A stretch of 57,167 bases of DNA from Vibrio fortis (GCF_000695685.1 NZ_JFFR01000032.1:1-57167); one strand, 5' to 3'. Counted from the first letter of the stretch, positions 25,484 through 33,647 are shown. The notes: generated from the sequence alone by a model not told the origin. Program-made: numbers and translations.

Positions 25484-25508
25484 AACGCACGCCTTGACGT
25501 GCGTTTTT
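25484..25508 (+). terminator. terminator after the EAL-HDOD gene
   Basis: Stem AACGCACG / CGTGCGTT with a 6-base loop, followed by a run of T. It insulates the arsenate cluster from upstream transcription. Confidence 0.87.
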
Positions 25509-25518
25509 TTATAACTAA

Positions 25519-25545
25519 GATATACGCATATCCATATATGAGAAT
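25519..25545. promoter_or_regulatory. candidate ArsR operator/promoter
   Basis: An AT-rich, roughly symmetric stretch (GCATAT-CC-ATATATG core) lies in the 46 bases between the terminator and arsR, overlapping TATACG, which could be a -10. ArsR/SmtB repressors bind such imperfect palindromes over their own promoters. The assignment rests on position and composition. Confidence 0.35.
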
Positions 25546-25551
25546 ACAAGT

Positions 25552-25893
25552 ATGCTTCCTCACCAGTTTTTTAAATTATTGTCCGATGAAACGCGAGTAC
25601 GTTGCCTAATGATGATTGTACGCCAAGAGTGTTTATCTGTTGGTGAGCTAACTGAAGCACTGCAAGAGAGTCAGCCAAAGGTATCTCGTCACCTAGCGCA
25701 GTTGCGCTCAAACGGGATCCTAACGGACATTCGTCAAGGGCAGTGGGTGTTCTACCGCCTGTCCAAAGATTTACCGGGTTGGATGCTAAAGCTAATTGAT
25801 GACCTTATCGCATCCAACTGTTTGAAAACCGAATATCAGCAAGACATTGAGCGCCTAGAAGCGATGACTTCACGTCCTCAATGTTGCGTTTAA
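25552..25893 (+). CDS. arsR: ArsR/SmtB-family repressor of the arsenate cluster
   Basis: A 113-residue winged-helix repressor. The recognition helix region is ESQPKVSRHLAQLRSNGIL and the wing is DIRQGQWVFYRL. The classical As(III) trio in helix 3 (ELCVCDLC) is absent. Cysteines are instead at 18, 27, 90 and a C-terminal pair 111-112 (PQCCV), which could form a different inducer site. It opens the cluster with the arsenic-type GAPDH, so arsenic induction is inferred from neighbours. Confidence 0.88.
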   Translation: MLPHQFFKLLSDETRVRCLMMIVRQECLSVGELTEALQESQPKVSRHLAQLRSNGILTDIRQGQWVFYRLSKDLPGWMLKLIDDLIASNCLKTEYQQDIERLEAMTSRPQCCV

Positions 25894-25934
25894 TCGAATA
25901 TTTTTAGATTCACCACTAACTGAGAGATATTAAA

Positions 25935-26936
25935 ATGACAGTTAAAGTAGGTATTAATGGTTTTGGCCGTATCGGCCGTCTAGCACTTCGCGCAGCTTTC
26001 GATTGGGAAGAGCTAGAGTTTGTACAGATTAACGATGTAGCAGGCGATACAGCAACGCTTGCACACCTTCTAGAGTTCGATTCAGTTCAAGGTCGCTGGC
26101 ACCATGAAGTAACTGCTGAAGGCGATGAGATGATCATCAACGGTCAGCGCATCAAAACAACGCAAGAGCGTGACATCGACGCGATTGATTGGTCTGGCTG
26201 TGATGTTGTGATTGAAGCGACAGGTGTTCACCGTAAAACTTCTTTCCTAAACAAGTACCTAGAGCAAGGCGTGAAGCGCGTTGTGGTTTCTGCACCTGTT
26301 AAAGAAGAAGGCATCGCAAACATCGTGGTTGGTGTGAACGACAACATCTTTGCCCCAGCAGTACACAAGATCGTAACGGCAGCATCTTGTACCACTAACT
26401 GCATCGCTCCAGTAGTGAAAGTAATCAACGAGAAGCTTGGTATCGAGAACGCGTCATTTACGACCATTCACGATCTAACCAACACGCAAACTATCCTAGA
26501 CGCGCCGCACAAAGACCTACGTCGCGCTCGTGCATGTGGTATGAGCCTAATCCCAACCACGACAGGTTCTGCGAAGGCGATTGTTGAGATCTTCCCTGAG
26601 CTAGAAAACCGCATTAACGGCCACGCAGTACGTGTACCGCTAGCAAACGCGTCTCTTACTGACATCATCTTCGAAGTAAAACAAGACACGACAGCAGAAG
26701 AAGTAAACGCGATGCTGAAAGAAGCATCAGAGAACGAGCTAAAAGGCATCCTTGGCTTTGAAGAGCGCCCACTGGTGTCTATCGACTACAAAGGTGACCA
26801 ACGCTCTACAATCGTAGATGCACTCTCTACCATGCTGGTTGGTAAGCGTATGGTTAAGATCTACGCTTGGTACGACAACGAAATGGGTTACGCGACGCGT
26901 ACGGCAGAGTTAGTACGTACAGTCGGTTTAGCTTAA
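25935..26936 (+). CDS. ArsJ-associated glyceraldehyde-3-phosphate dehydrogenase
   Basis: A 333-residue GAPDH. The NAD fold starts GINGFGRIGRLALRA, and the catalytic cysteine is Cys152 in SCTTNC. In arsenic clusters this enzyme uses arsenate in place of phosphate to give 1-arseno-3-phosphoglycerate, which ArsJ expels. It follows arsR by 41 bases and is followed by the phosphatase 47 bases later. The context, not the active site, is what sets it apart from a glycolytic GAPDH. Confidence 0.92.
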   Translation: MTVKVGINGFGRIGRLALRAAFDWEELEFVQINDVAGDTATLAHLLEFDSVQGRWHHEVTAEGDEMIINGQRIKTTQERDIDAIDWSGCDVVIEATGVHRKTSFLNKYLEQGVKRVVVSAPVKEEGIANIVVGVNDNIFAPAVHKIVTAASCTTNCIAPVVKVINEKLGIENASFTTIHDLTNTQTILDAPHKDLRRARACGMSLIPTTTGSAKAIVEIFPELENRINGHAVRVPLANASLTDIIFEVKQDTTAEEVNAMLKEASENELKGILGFEERPLVSIDYKGDQRSTIVDALSTMLVGKRMVKIYAWYDNEMGYATRTAELVRTVGLA

Positions 26937-26983
26937 TACTCTTCTTTGAGTATTGGTTCTATAAGAATTTAAGAGATTACACA

Positions 26984-27475
26984 ATGACACATCCAACATG
27001 GCAACTAGACCTTGAGAAAGGTGCACTTATTCTAACTCCATGCCCAGGTACTAAAGACGCTGCTCTTGATGCATCTCTGGCGCAACTGAAAGAGCAGGGC
27101 GTTGAAGCTATCGTGACTGCGCTTGATGATGCTGAGCTTGCAAGCAAAGACGTTGCGGCACTTGGTGAGAAAACACGTGCGCTAGGCATGCAGTGGTTCC
27201 AAATCGAAATCGAAGACGATTGTGCTCCGGATACTGAGTTTGCGGCGAAATGGTCTGCAGCAAGCCCAGAGCTACACAAAATCGTTGATAACGGCGCTAA
27301 AGTCGCAATGCACTGCATGGGTGGTTCAGGTCGTACCGGTCTATTCGCAGCTCACCTTCTACTAGAGAAAGGCTGGGACCTCGACAAGATTGTTCAAGAA
27401 GTTCAAGCACTGCGTCCAGGTGCTTTCACTAAACCGATCCAAGTTGAGTACATTCATGGCGTTGCTTCTGCGTAG
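26984..27475 (+). CDS. CX5R protein phosphatase of the arsenate cluster
   Basis: A 163-residue dual-specificity/CDKN3-like phosphatase. The P-loop is HCMGGSGRTG with His110, Cys111 and Arg117. A possible general acid lies in the acidic run EIEDDCAPD (about 75-83). Its role in arsenic resistance is not established: it could process a phospho- or arseno-ester or be arsenate-reductase-like, since CX5R folds have repeatedly given rise to arsenate reductases. The ATG at 26984 is the first that fits the domain. A palindromic element and a hairpin separate it from arsJ. Confidence 0.85.
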   Translation: MTHPTWQLDLEKGALILTPCPGTKDAALDASLAQLKEQGVEAIVTALDDAELASKDVAALGEKTRALGMQWFQIEIEDDCAPDTEFAAKWSAASPELHKIVDNGAKVAMHCMGGSGRTGLFAAHLLLEKGWDLDKIVQEVQALRPGAFTKPIQVEYIHGVASA

Positions 27476-27480
27476 CTCTT

Positions 27481-27600
27481 CATACTTGAATCTGCAGCGT
27501 TGTTAACTGCGCAAGTTCACCCTAATCACATAGAACACCTATGCTCATAGGGCTGAACTTGCTTGTTGCCTAGCTGCAAATCCAATTATTTTGAGTATAA
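27481..27600. repeat. imperfect palindromic repeat element
   Basis: About 120 bases form a long imperfect palindrome. CATACTTGAATCTGCAGC at the left is answered by GCTGCAAATCC and TTTTGAGTATA at the right, and the inner arms CAAGTTCACCCTAATCACATAG and CCTATGCTCATAGGG-CTGAACTTG pair over most positions. From memory, closely similar dispersed elements occur between genes in many Vibrio genomes. There is no second copy in this window. Confidence 0.65.
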
Positions 27601-27622
27601 GTTAAGTGGAAAGTAAGGAATT

Positions 27623-27659
27623 AGAGCTTTTGGACATCTATGATCTAAAAGCTCTTTTT
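27623..27659 (+). terminator. terminator or attenuator before arsJ
   Basis: AGAGCTTTT (27623-27631) pairs with AAAAGCTCT (27647-27655) and is followed by T5. It ends 23 bases before the arsJ start codon, so it should reduce read-through from the upstream ars genes unless something disrupts it. Confidence 0.65.
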
Positions 27660-27682
27660 GTTTTGATTGCAGAGATAGCATT

Positions 27683-28903
27683 ATGTTTTCAAATCTAAGT
27701 AAGAGTGTTCGCCAATACATGTTGGTGACTTTCAACTATTGGAACTTCACCATTACTGATGGTGCACTTCGTATGCTGGTGGTCCTATATTTCTACGACC
27801 TTGGTTACAGTTCTTTAGAGATCGCCTCATTGTTCCTCTTCTATGAATTCTTTGGTGTGGTGACGAACCTAATCGGTGGTTGGCTAGGGGCGCGTCTTGG
27901 TCTCAATAAGACCATGAACATAGGCTTAGGGATGCAAGTCTTCGCTTTGGGCATGCTGGCACTGCCATCGACCATGTTGACCATCCCTTGGGTAATGGCG
28001 GCGCAGGCACTGTCTGGTATCGCCAAAGATCTCAATAAGATGAGTGCTAAGAGCTCAATCAAGACCTTAGTACCGGATGAACAGCAAGGTGCTTTGTATA
28101 AATGGATTGCGATTCTGACCGGATCTAAGAATGCTCTGAAAGGCGCAGGCTTTTTTATTGGTGGTTTTCTGCTTTCAACGATTGGCTTCCAATATGCAGT
28201 GCTTGTGATGGCCGCTGTCTTGACCTTAGTCTTTATCGGTAGCGTAGTGAGCTTAGAAGCGGACATGGGTAAGGCGAAAACTAAGCCTAAGTTCAAACAA
28301 ATCTTCTCTAAGTCTGAATCGATCAACATCCTGTCTGCCGCGCGTATGTTCCTGTTTGGTGCTCGTGATGTGTGGTTTGTGATTGCTCTGCCAATCTATC
28401 TAGGTAGTGTATTTGGTTGGGACCACTCATGGGTGGGTGGCTTCTTGGCGGTTTGGACTATCGCTTATGGTTTTGTACAGGGTATTGCACCTAAGATTAC
28501 TGGTAAGGCGCAAGGTAAGGTTCCAGATGGTCATGCAGCCCTATTATGGGCCGGTGCATTGGCGATTGTGACGGCGGGTATTGCCTACGCAGTACAAATC
28601 GGCTGGCAACCTGAGTTAGTGATCATCGGTGGTTTGATGGTGTTTGGTGCTATCTTCGCAGTGAACTCATCACTTCACTCTTACCTGATCGTGAGTTATG
28701 CGAAAGGCGATGGTGTATCGCTTGATGTTGGCTTCTACTACATGGCAAATGCAATGGGTCGCTTGATTGGCACTATCTTGTCTGGCTTAGTGTTTCAAAT
28801 GGGCGGATTGTCTGCGTGTTTGTGGATCTCGTTCGCATTCTTAGCGATAACAACGGTGATCTCTTTGCGTTTACCTAAGGTGCCGCAAACCTCAGCCGCA
28901 TAA
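27683..28903 (+). CDS. arsJ: ArsJ, organoarsenical efflux transporter
   Basis: A 406-residue major-facilitator-type inner-membrane protein with about 12 hydrophobic segments and the ArsJ start (VRQYMLVTFNYWNFTITDGALRM, split here for brevity). Together with the arsenic GAPDH it confers arsenate resistance by exporting 1-arseno-3-phosphoglycerate, which then breaks down outside. It is on the same strand as arsR-gapdh-phosphatase, 207 bases after the phosphatase. A terminator follows. Confidence 0.93.
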   Translation: MFSNLSKSVRQYMLVTFNYWNFTITDGALRMLVVLYFYDLGYSSLEIASLFLFYEFFGVVTNLIGGWLGARLGLNKTMNIGLGMQVFALGMLALPSTMLTIPWVMAAQALSGIAKDLNKMSAKSSIKTLVPDEQQGALYKWIAILTGSKNALKGAGFFIGGFLLSTIGFQYAVLVMAAVLTLVFIGSVVSLEADMGKAKTKPKFKQIFSKSESINILSAARMFLFGARDVWFVIALPIYLGSVFGWDHSWVGGFLAVWTIAYGFVQGIAPKITGKAQGKVPDGHAALLWAGALAIVTAGIAYAVQIGWQPELVIIGGLMVFGAIFAVNSSLHSYLIVSYAKGDGVSLDVGFYYMANAMGRLIGTILSGLVFQMGGLSACLWISFAFLAITTVISLRLPKVPQTSAA

Positions 28904-28951
28904 GTTTCAGTCGAATTCGATAAAATCGCGATATGCTTCTCCTTTAACAAT

Positions 28952-28986
28952 AAGCTGACTTGGTCACCATACCAGTCAGCTTTTTT
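28952..28986 (+). terminator. arsJ terminator
   Basis: Stem AAGCTGACT-TGGT / ACCAGTCAGCTT with one bulged T, followed by a T-run. It closes the arsenate cluster. Confidence 0.88.
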
Positions 28987-29027
28987 GTTGCTATAGTAGA
29001 ATGATTGAATATTAATCAGGCATTTAC

Positions 29028-30041
29028 ATGAAGCAGCGAATTCTCTTCTTTGATTTAGCACGATGCGTTGCAGCGGTAGCTGTGATCGCAATTCATGTGC
29101 TAGCACCGTATCGTAATGAGCTCAACATGATCCCATTCAACGAGTGGTTAACGGCAATCACGGTGAATGGCTTTAGCCGATGGGCGGTTCCGGTGTTTAT
29201 TTTGATTACCGGTGCATTGATGCTCAGTGATCAGCGCCCGTTTGATGCTAAGTACTACCTCAGGCGACGCCTAGGTAAGGTGCTAATTCCATTTCTTGTG
29301 TGGTCGCTGTTCTATACCTATTTCTCTGGCTGGTCAGCGTCGGGGTTTGATGCTGCAGTTAGCTGGGAAGTGCTGAGTAACAGCTATCATCACTATACCT
29401 ATTATCACTTGGGCTTTTTCTATTACTTCATACCGCTCTATTTTGTGATCCCGTTTATGCAGATCGGGCTGCGCAAATATGGTGACCCGTTCATCTATAG
29501 CTTTACTGCTGTTTGGTTGTTCACCACATTACTGTTCTTGTTCAAAATTGATGGTCCTTGGAGTCATGAACTGTGGCTTTATACTGGCTACTTGCCACTC
29601 GGTTATATCTTGTATAAGAAACTACCTCTTACCGCACCTGTGGTCACAGGGACTACGATATTAGGAGCCTTGGCACTGTTTACCACGGTTTATATGGTGG
29701 TTGATGCGAGTCTCGCGGCAGAGAAGTACACAGTAGGCCGCTGGCTGTCTTACAAAACACTCAATACAGTATTGGCTGCAAGTATGGTGTTTATGTTATG
29801 TCGCTACTTTGGAGAAGGATTATCTGATAAGTCGAATAAAGTGGTGGGCTTTATCAGCAAACACAGCTTAGGCATTTATTTGTTGCACCCAATTTTCTTA
29901 TGGCCGATGAAGGAGTTTGGTTGGTATCAAGGCCATCCTGCTTGGGTGATTCCATTGTGGGTAGTGATTAGTGGGGCAGGTGCGTTATGGATGAGTTGGT
30001 TAATGGCCAAATCAGAGAAAACACGCTGGTTATTGCCATAA
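29028..30041 (+). CDS. membrane acyltransferase (Acyl_transf_3 family)
   Basis: A 337-residue integral-membrane acyltransferase with about ten hydrophobic segments. FFDLARCVAAVAVIAIHV near the start contains the conserved His, and RWAVPVFILITGALML is the next signature segment. Family members such as E. coli WecH move acyl groups onto surface glycans. The acceptor here is unknown, and no glycan genes are nearby. Confidence 0.88.
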   Translation: MKQRILFFDLARCVAAVAVIAIHVLAPYRNELNMIPFNEWLTAITVNGFSRWAVPVFILITGALMLSDQRPFDAKYYLRRRLGKVLIPFLVWSLFYTYFSGWSASGFDAAVSWEVLSNSYHHYTYYHLGFFYYFIPLYFVIPFMQIGLRKYGDPFIYSFTAVWLFTTLLFLFKIDGPWSHELWLYTGYLPLGYILYKKLPLTAPVVTGTTILGALALFTTVYMVVDASLAAEKYTVGRWLSYKTLNTVLAASMVFMLCRYFGEGLSDKSNKVVGFISKHSLGIYLLHPIFLWPMKEFGWYQGHPAWVIPLWVVISGAGALWMSWLMAKSEKTRWLLP

Positions 30042-30070
30042 CAAATAGAAAATTAAATGCAAAAAAGGAT

Positions 30071-30400
30071 TTAGCGCTTGAGGGCAAAGTGCAAAAACTT
30101 ATCACCTTGGTAGGTTAATGTACCTTTGTCCCCAGGATTGAGAGCGTGGTAGTAATGAATACCAACTTGGAACTCACGTTTTGGGCCAACCAGTCCGCGT
30201 TGAACGTAGATCCAATACTCTTGGTCTTCTTGGCCTGGCTGCGCATCAGGAAGGTCAATGGATTGTTTATCGAGTACCGTAACATCCACCTTTTTCTCTG
30301 GCGCGTTTTCTCCTTGCATATGCTTTCTGTAAAAGCTAACAAAAACCCAGCCTGCTAGGGCGACAAGTACAATAATCGCAAGAAAAAGTGAATTAGGCAT
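30071..30400 (-). CDS. yhhM: DUF2500 protein (YhhM type)
   Basis: A 109-residue protein with an N-terminal transmembrane helix (about 4-23) and a C-terminal beta-rich DUF2500 domain (YWIYVQRG...GDKGTLTYQGDKFLHF). GGAGG lies just before the ATG. E. coli yhhM also lies near rsmD-yhhL-yhhN. Function unknown. Confidence 0.87.
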   Translation of the reverse strand: MPNSLFLAIIVLVALAGWVFVSFYRKHMQGENAPEKKVDVTVLDKQSIDLPDAQPGQEDQEYWIYVQRGLVGPKREFQVGIHYYHALNPGDKGTLTYQGDKFLHFALKR

Positions 30401-30644
30401 ACAACCTCCATATAGTCCTGAGGGGTATTCTAGTCGGTCGACTGCAAGGGATATGTGTTTAAAGCCGCTATTCGTGAATTGATGTAAGTTGAGCGAGTTG
30501 TTTTTCGGCTGATATCACATTTCATTGCCATTTGTGGATAACACGTTGTTATTTATTGTCTCTTTCTCACGTAAATCGTGATCAATTTGTATAAGAATAG
30601 GGTAATGCTCGACTAAAATTAAAGTGTGGAGTGGGAGGGTCAAT

Positions 30645-31019
30645 ATGACGGACATTGAAAAAGTAGTCACAAGGACTCGTAATATAGAGAAGTTATTGCG
30701 GCTTCAGTATCACGCTGAGGGAGAAGGGCTGCATGAGCTGGTCACGAGCTGTGAAGAGAGATTGCCACACGATATGGTGGTAAAACTACGCTACATTGCC
30801 ACTTGTCGAAACAAGGTAGTGAATGATCATGATGCAAAATTAGAGGATCATCATCAGTTCATTATGATGTGTAATGATTGTGAGAAGGAGCTAACCCCAA
30901 GAAGCGGGCGCTTTATTTGGCGTGTTGCCATTCTTTTAATGATGGTAATGACTTTGGCTGCGGCCGGGTTCTATTATGCCAACTGGGATGTATTGACGTT
31001 GCATCTATTCTCAAAGTAA
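30645..31019 (+). CDS. DUF4145-like membrane-anchored protein
   Basis: A 124-residue protein. The cytosolic part (about 1-92) contains a DUF4145-like helical segment with LRYIATCRNKVVNDHD, and a single transmembrane helix spans about 94-113. GGGAGG is well placed before the ATG at 30645. Function unknown. An exact DnaA-box 9-mer lies in the gap upstream at 30533-30541. Confidence 0.75.
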   Translation: MTDIEKVVTRTRNIEKLLRLQYHAEGEGLHELVTSCEERLPHDMVVKLRYIATCRNKVVNDHDAKLEDHHQFIMMCNDCEKELTPRSGRFIWRVAILLMMVMTLAAAGFYYANWDVLTLHLFSK

Positions 31020-31035
31020 CAGGTTTAGATAAAAG

Positions 31036-31064
31036 AAAAGGGACGCCACGGCGTCCCTTTTCTC
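31036..31064. terminator. terminator
   Basis: AAAAGGGACGCC / GGCGTCCCTTTT forms a strong stem with a T-rich plus-strand tail. It is between the DUF4145-like gene and the small minus-strand ORF. Confidence 0.85.
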
Positions 31065-31079
31065 TTTTTGGGTACTTGA

Positions 31080-31160
31080 TTAGTACATCATCGGTAGTGT
31101 CATAAGGCCAACAACTACCGCGATCATTACAAGTCCTTGTTTTTGCGAAGATGAAATCAT
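31080..31160 (-). CDS. putative 26-residue membrane protein
   Basis: Reading on the minus strand from ATG at 31160 gives 26 codons: a short polar head (ISSSQKQ), then a hydrophobic span GLVMIAVVVGLMTLPMMY ending at a TAA. AGGAGT lies seven bases before the ATG, and a terminator lies 16 bases after the stop. Both support translation and a discrete transcript. The make-up resembles single-helix small proteins that join respiratory or transport complexes, but I do not recognise the family. Confidence 0.6.
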   Translation of the reverse strand: MISSSQKQGLVMIAVVVGLMTLPMMY

Positions 31161-31357
31161 AACACTACTCCTAAATCTGGTTAACTATCGCTATGTGATT
31201 AAGAATAGCACTACTTTAGGCTTTAGATCAAGAATTAGTTTTGAAACCCCTAAAACCATAAGAAAACTTCAGTTTCAAAGGGGTTATTCGCGAAGTTTAT
31301 GCTTGTTTTTGTGTTGGTTTAATTTTGTCCCTTGTGGTTTTTGTTTGTTCTTTTTTT

Positions 31358-31633
31358 GTTTAAGTTGTTGTTTTTATGGATTTAATTAATGTAATCATGG
31401 TTGTTAAAACTTGTTAAAGTGTATTAATGGGTGTTGAGGGGTTAGGGAGTTTCGCAATGCGTATTATGAAGGTTATTTTGAGTTTTATACTATGGTGTTG
31501 TAGTGAGGCAGCTTACTTATCATGCAAGTGAGTTCCTTATTTAGATATTGTGTGAGAGTTTTTATTGGAAATGAGATCCTGAAGTTTTCAGGTGTTTAAA
31601 GTTAATGTTTTTGTGTTTAAGTTGTTGTTTTTA
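31358..31633 (+). repeat. pair of 19-base direct repeats
   Basis: GTTTAAGTTGTTGTTTTTA occurs at 31358-31376 and again at 31615-31633, 257 bases apart. The sequence is low in complexity, so chance similarity within a T-rich region cannot be excluded. Confidence 0.5.
31457..31531 (+). CDS. candidate 24-residue ORF
   Basis: ATG at 31457 opens 24 codons to a TGA. AGGGAG lies at 31444-31449 with seven bases before the ATG. The product has a short hydrophobic stretch (VILSFILWCC) and three cysteines. It may be a small protein or a leader peptide; chance is also possible. Confidence 0.28.
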   Translation: MRIMKVILSFILWCCSEAAYLSCK

Positions 31634-31950
31634 AATGTTTATAAGTTTTTGTTTTAGAGTGTTGCATTGTGGGTGTGGAGTGTTTTTGGCGCTTTGGGGG
31701 ATGGCCGTATTTATAAAAGTAGGGGTTAGTTCTTTCAAACTCGATCTGAGGTGTACTTTTGTAAGTATTGAACGATAAAAGCACCAAATAGGTGGGTTGC
31801 TATCATCAGCTTGAGTATTTCACTTCATTTTGAGTATCGATCACATTTTTAGTGGAAGCGTAAGCAAGATCCAATTTTGAGGGGCTAGCGCTTTACATCA
31901 CTATTGAGGTGCCTAGACTGGCGACGATTTGAGGTAATAGGGTAGATGTT

Positions 31951-32571
31951 ATGTGGAGTTGGTTAGCGGTTTCGTTATCTGGTATCGGAGCGATAGCAGG
32001 AGCTAAGCATGGGCATGTTACTCAAACCTTAATCTACAAAGTATTCACTTTTGTACTTTTAGCTACAATTGCATTAAGCCAGCCTGAGATTACCACTTAC
32101 AGCTATTGGATTGTCGGTGGCTTGGTTGTGTCTGCACTGGCGGATATTCTGCATACTCTCTCCAAGAGAAAACCGCTGCACTTTATCTGTTTCCTAGTAG
32201 CGCAACTCTGTTATAGCAAAGCGTTTTGGCTGCAACTTTCTGGGCAAGTGGTCTGGTGGCTGTTCGCCCTGTTGCTCGCGGCTTGCGTAGTGGCCTTTTT
32301 CTTATTGTTACCTCGTCTTGATAAGTTGGTATTTCCCGTTGTGATTATGGGAATAGTGCTTATCCAATTAGCATGGGCGTCGGGTGAGGTATGGTTGCTT
32401 GACCCACACATGTCACATGGTGTGGGCTTCATCGGTTGTTGTGTTTTGTTGCTTTCTGCTTTGGCCTACGCATTGAATTGCTATCGAAGCCCGATAAAAG
32501 GGGCTTACATGTGGGTGACAGGTAGTTACTTCCTAGCCCATTCTCTCATCGTGGCGTCACTAACCCTTTAG
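31951..32571 (+). CDS. yhhN: YhhN-family lysoplasmalogenase-like membrane protein
   Basis: A 206-residue integral-membrane protein with about eight short hydrophobic segments. It belongs to the YhhN/TMEM86 family, some of whose members hydrolyse lysoplasmalogen or related ether lipids. The conserved acidic residue in SALADILHTL is present. Its bacterial substrate is not established. It is adjacent to the yhhM/yhhL/rsmD group as in E. coli. Confidence 0.88.
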   Translation: MWSWLAVSLSGIGAIAGAKHGHVTQTLIYKVFTFVLLATIALSQPEITTYSYWIVGGLVVSALADILHTLSKRKPLHFICFLVAQLCYSKAFWLQLSGQVVWWLFALLLAACVVAFFLLLPRLDKLVFPVVIMGIVLIQLAWASGEVWLLDPHMSHGVGFIGCCVLLLSALAYALNCYRSPIKGAYMWVTGSYFLAHSLIVASLTL

Positions 32572-32661
32572 TCGATAACTGCTCTGAGGCTGCGTTATAT
32601 CAAAGTGCGCTAACAGCAATTCGTTATGCTTGGCGAGATATGACAGACAGGGGAACCTCTA

Positions 32662-32898
32662 ATGACGACTGAAATCCATGCTCACAATGTACTGAACCTA
32701 TTGAATGAACAAGCTCTAACGCGTGAAGAGTTAGCGGAAAAACTAGCACAAGAATATGGCTCAGAAGCCCGTTTCCACACTTGTAAGCTAAGTGGCTTAG
32801 ACCTAGATGCATTGCTGACGTTCTTTGTGAAAATGGAGAAGGTGGTGCTAGAGGGTGATAAGCTGAGAACCAATATGGCACGAGTATGTAGCCACTAA
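32662..32898 (+). CDS. yecH: YecH-family metal-binding protein
   Basis: A 78-residue YecH/DUF2492 protein. Likely metal ligands are EIHAHNV near the start, FHTC in the middle and VCSH at the end. The helical segment LTREELAEKLAQEYG is typical. AGGGGA precedes the ATG. Function unknown. Confidence 0.87.
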   Translation: MTTEIHAHNVLNLLNEQALTREELAEKLAQEYGSEARFHTCKLSGLDLDALLTFFVKMEKVVLEGDKLRTNMARVCSH

Positions 32899-33031
32899 TT
32901 CGATTGTTTTGGGAAGTGGATTACTGCTTCCCTTTAAATCAAACATTTAACACATAATCCTCCCCACTGGGTTCGAAAAGCCGGATTGAGGCTGCTATAC
33001 TCCGCGCACCTTCGCTTTTCAGGACTTACTC

Positions 33032-33619
33032 ATGGAAATCCTATCTGCAGCTACCATGCTGTTTCTTATTATGGACCCGTTAGGCAACTTGCCGATCGTG
33101 CTCTCCATACTTAAACATATCGATCCAAAGCGACGCCGAATTGTTTTGATTCGTGAGCTTATGTTCGCGTTGATTATCCTTTTATTGTTCTTGTTTGCCG
33201 GTCAGAGCATTCTGAACTTTTTGCACGTTCAGCCAGAAACCTTAAGTATTTCAGGCGGTATTATCCTGTTTATCATCGCGATTAAGATGATTTTCCCAAG
33301 TGCTGGGAGTATCACTGGATTAGCGGCGGGTGAAGAGCCATTTATTGTACCTATGGCGATACCGATGATTGCGGGGCCATCGGTGATTGCAGCCTTGATT
33401 CTGCTATCGACTCAGCACCCAGGTAATATGTTGGAGCTATCTGCGGCAGTCTTACTGGCTTGGGGCGCAACTTTCTTTATCTTGATGTTTAATGGTTTCT
33501 TCCTGCGTATCCTCGGAGAGCGAGGCCTTAAAGCGGTAGAGCGATTGATGGGTCTATTGCTTATTATGATATCAACGCAGATGTTCCTCGATGGTATCAA
33601 AGCTTACATGCTCTCTTAG
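33032..33619 (+). CDS. yhgN: MarC-family membrane protein (YhgN type)
   Basis: A 195-residue inner-membrane protein with six predicted helices. LIMDPLGNLPIVLSIL near the start and the internal repeat PMAIPMIAGPSVIAA are MarC signatures. It is often annotated as an NAAT-family transporter, but no substrate is proven. A terminator follows. Confidence 0.9.
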   Translation: MEILSAATMLFLIMDPLGNLPIVLSILKHIDPKRRRIVLIRELMFALIILLLFLFAGQSILNFLHVQPETLSISGGIILFIIAIKMIFPSAGSITGLAAGEEPFIVPMAIPMIAGPSVIAALILLSTQHPGNMLELSAAVLLAWGATFFILMFNGFFLRILGERGLKAVERLMGLLLIMISTQMFLDGIKAYMLS

Positions 33620-33647
33620 AGTCCGTATGCTGACAAACAACATTAAA

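Larger units (their letters stand above)
31161..31950. other. 790-base T-rich gap
   Basis: No long gene lies here. The plus strand is unusually rich in T and TG. A 19-base direct repeat (GTTTAAGTTGTTGTTTTTA) is present at 31358-31376 and 31615-31633. A 24-codon ORF with a good Shine-Dalgarno is at 31457-31531. The rest gives no clear feature. The region could hold the promoter of yhhN, an untranslated RNA or decayed sequence. Confidence 0.4.

Noticed and set aside
25935..26936. Housekeeping glycolytic gapA
   Set aside because: The neighbours arsR and arsJ define it as the arsenic-cluster GAPDH; the glycolytic gene is expected elsewhere.
30533..30541. Single exact DnaA box before the DUF4145-like gene
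   Set aside because: One isolated 9-mer is about what chance gives in 57 kb; no other boxes or GATC cluster lie nearby.
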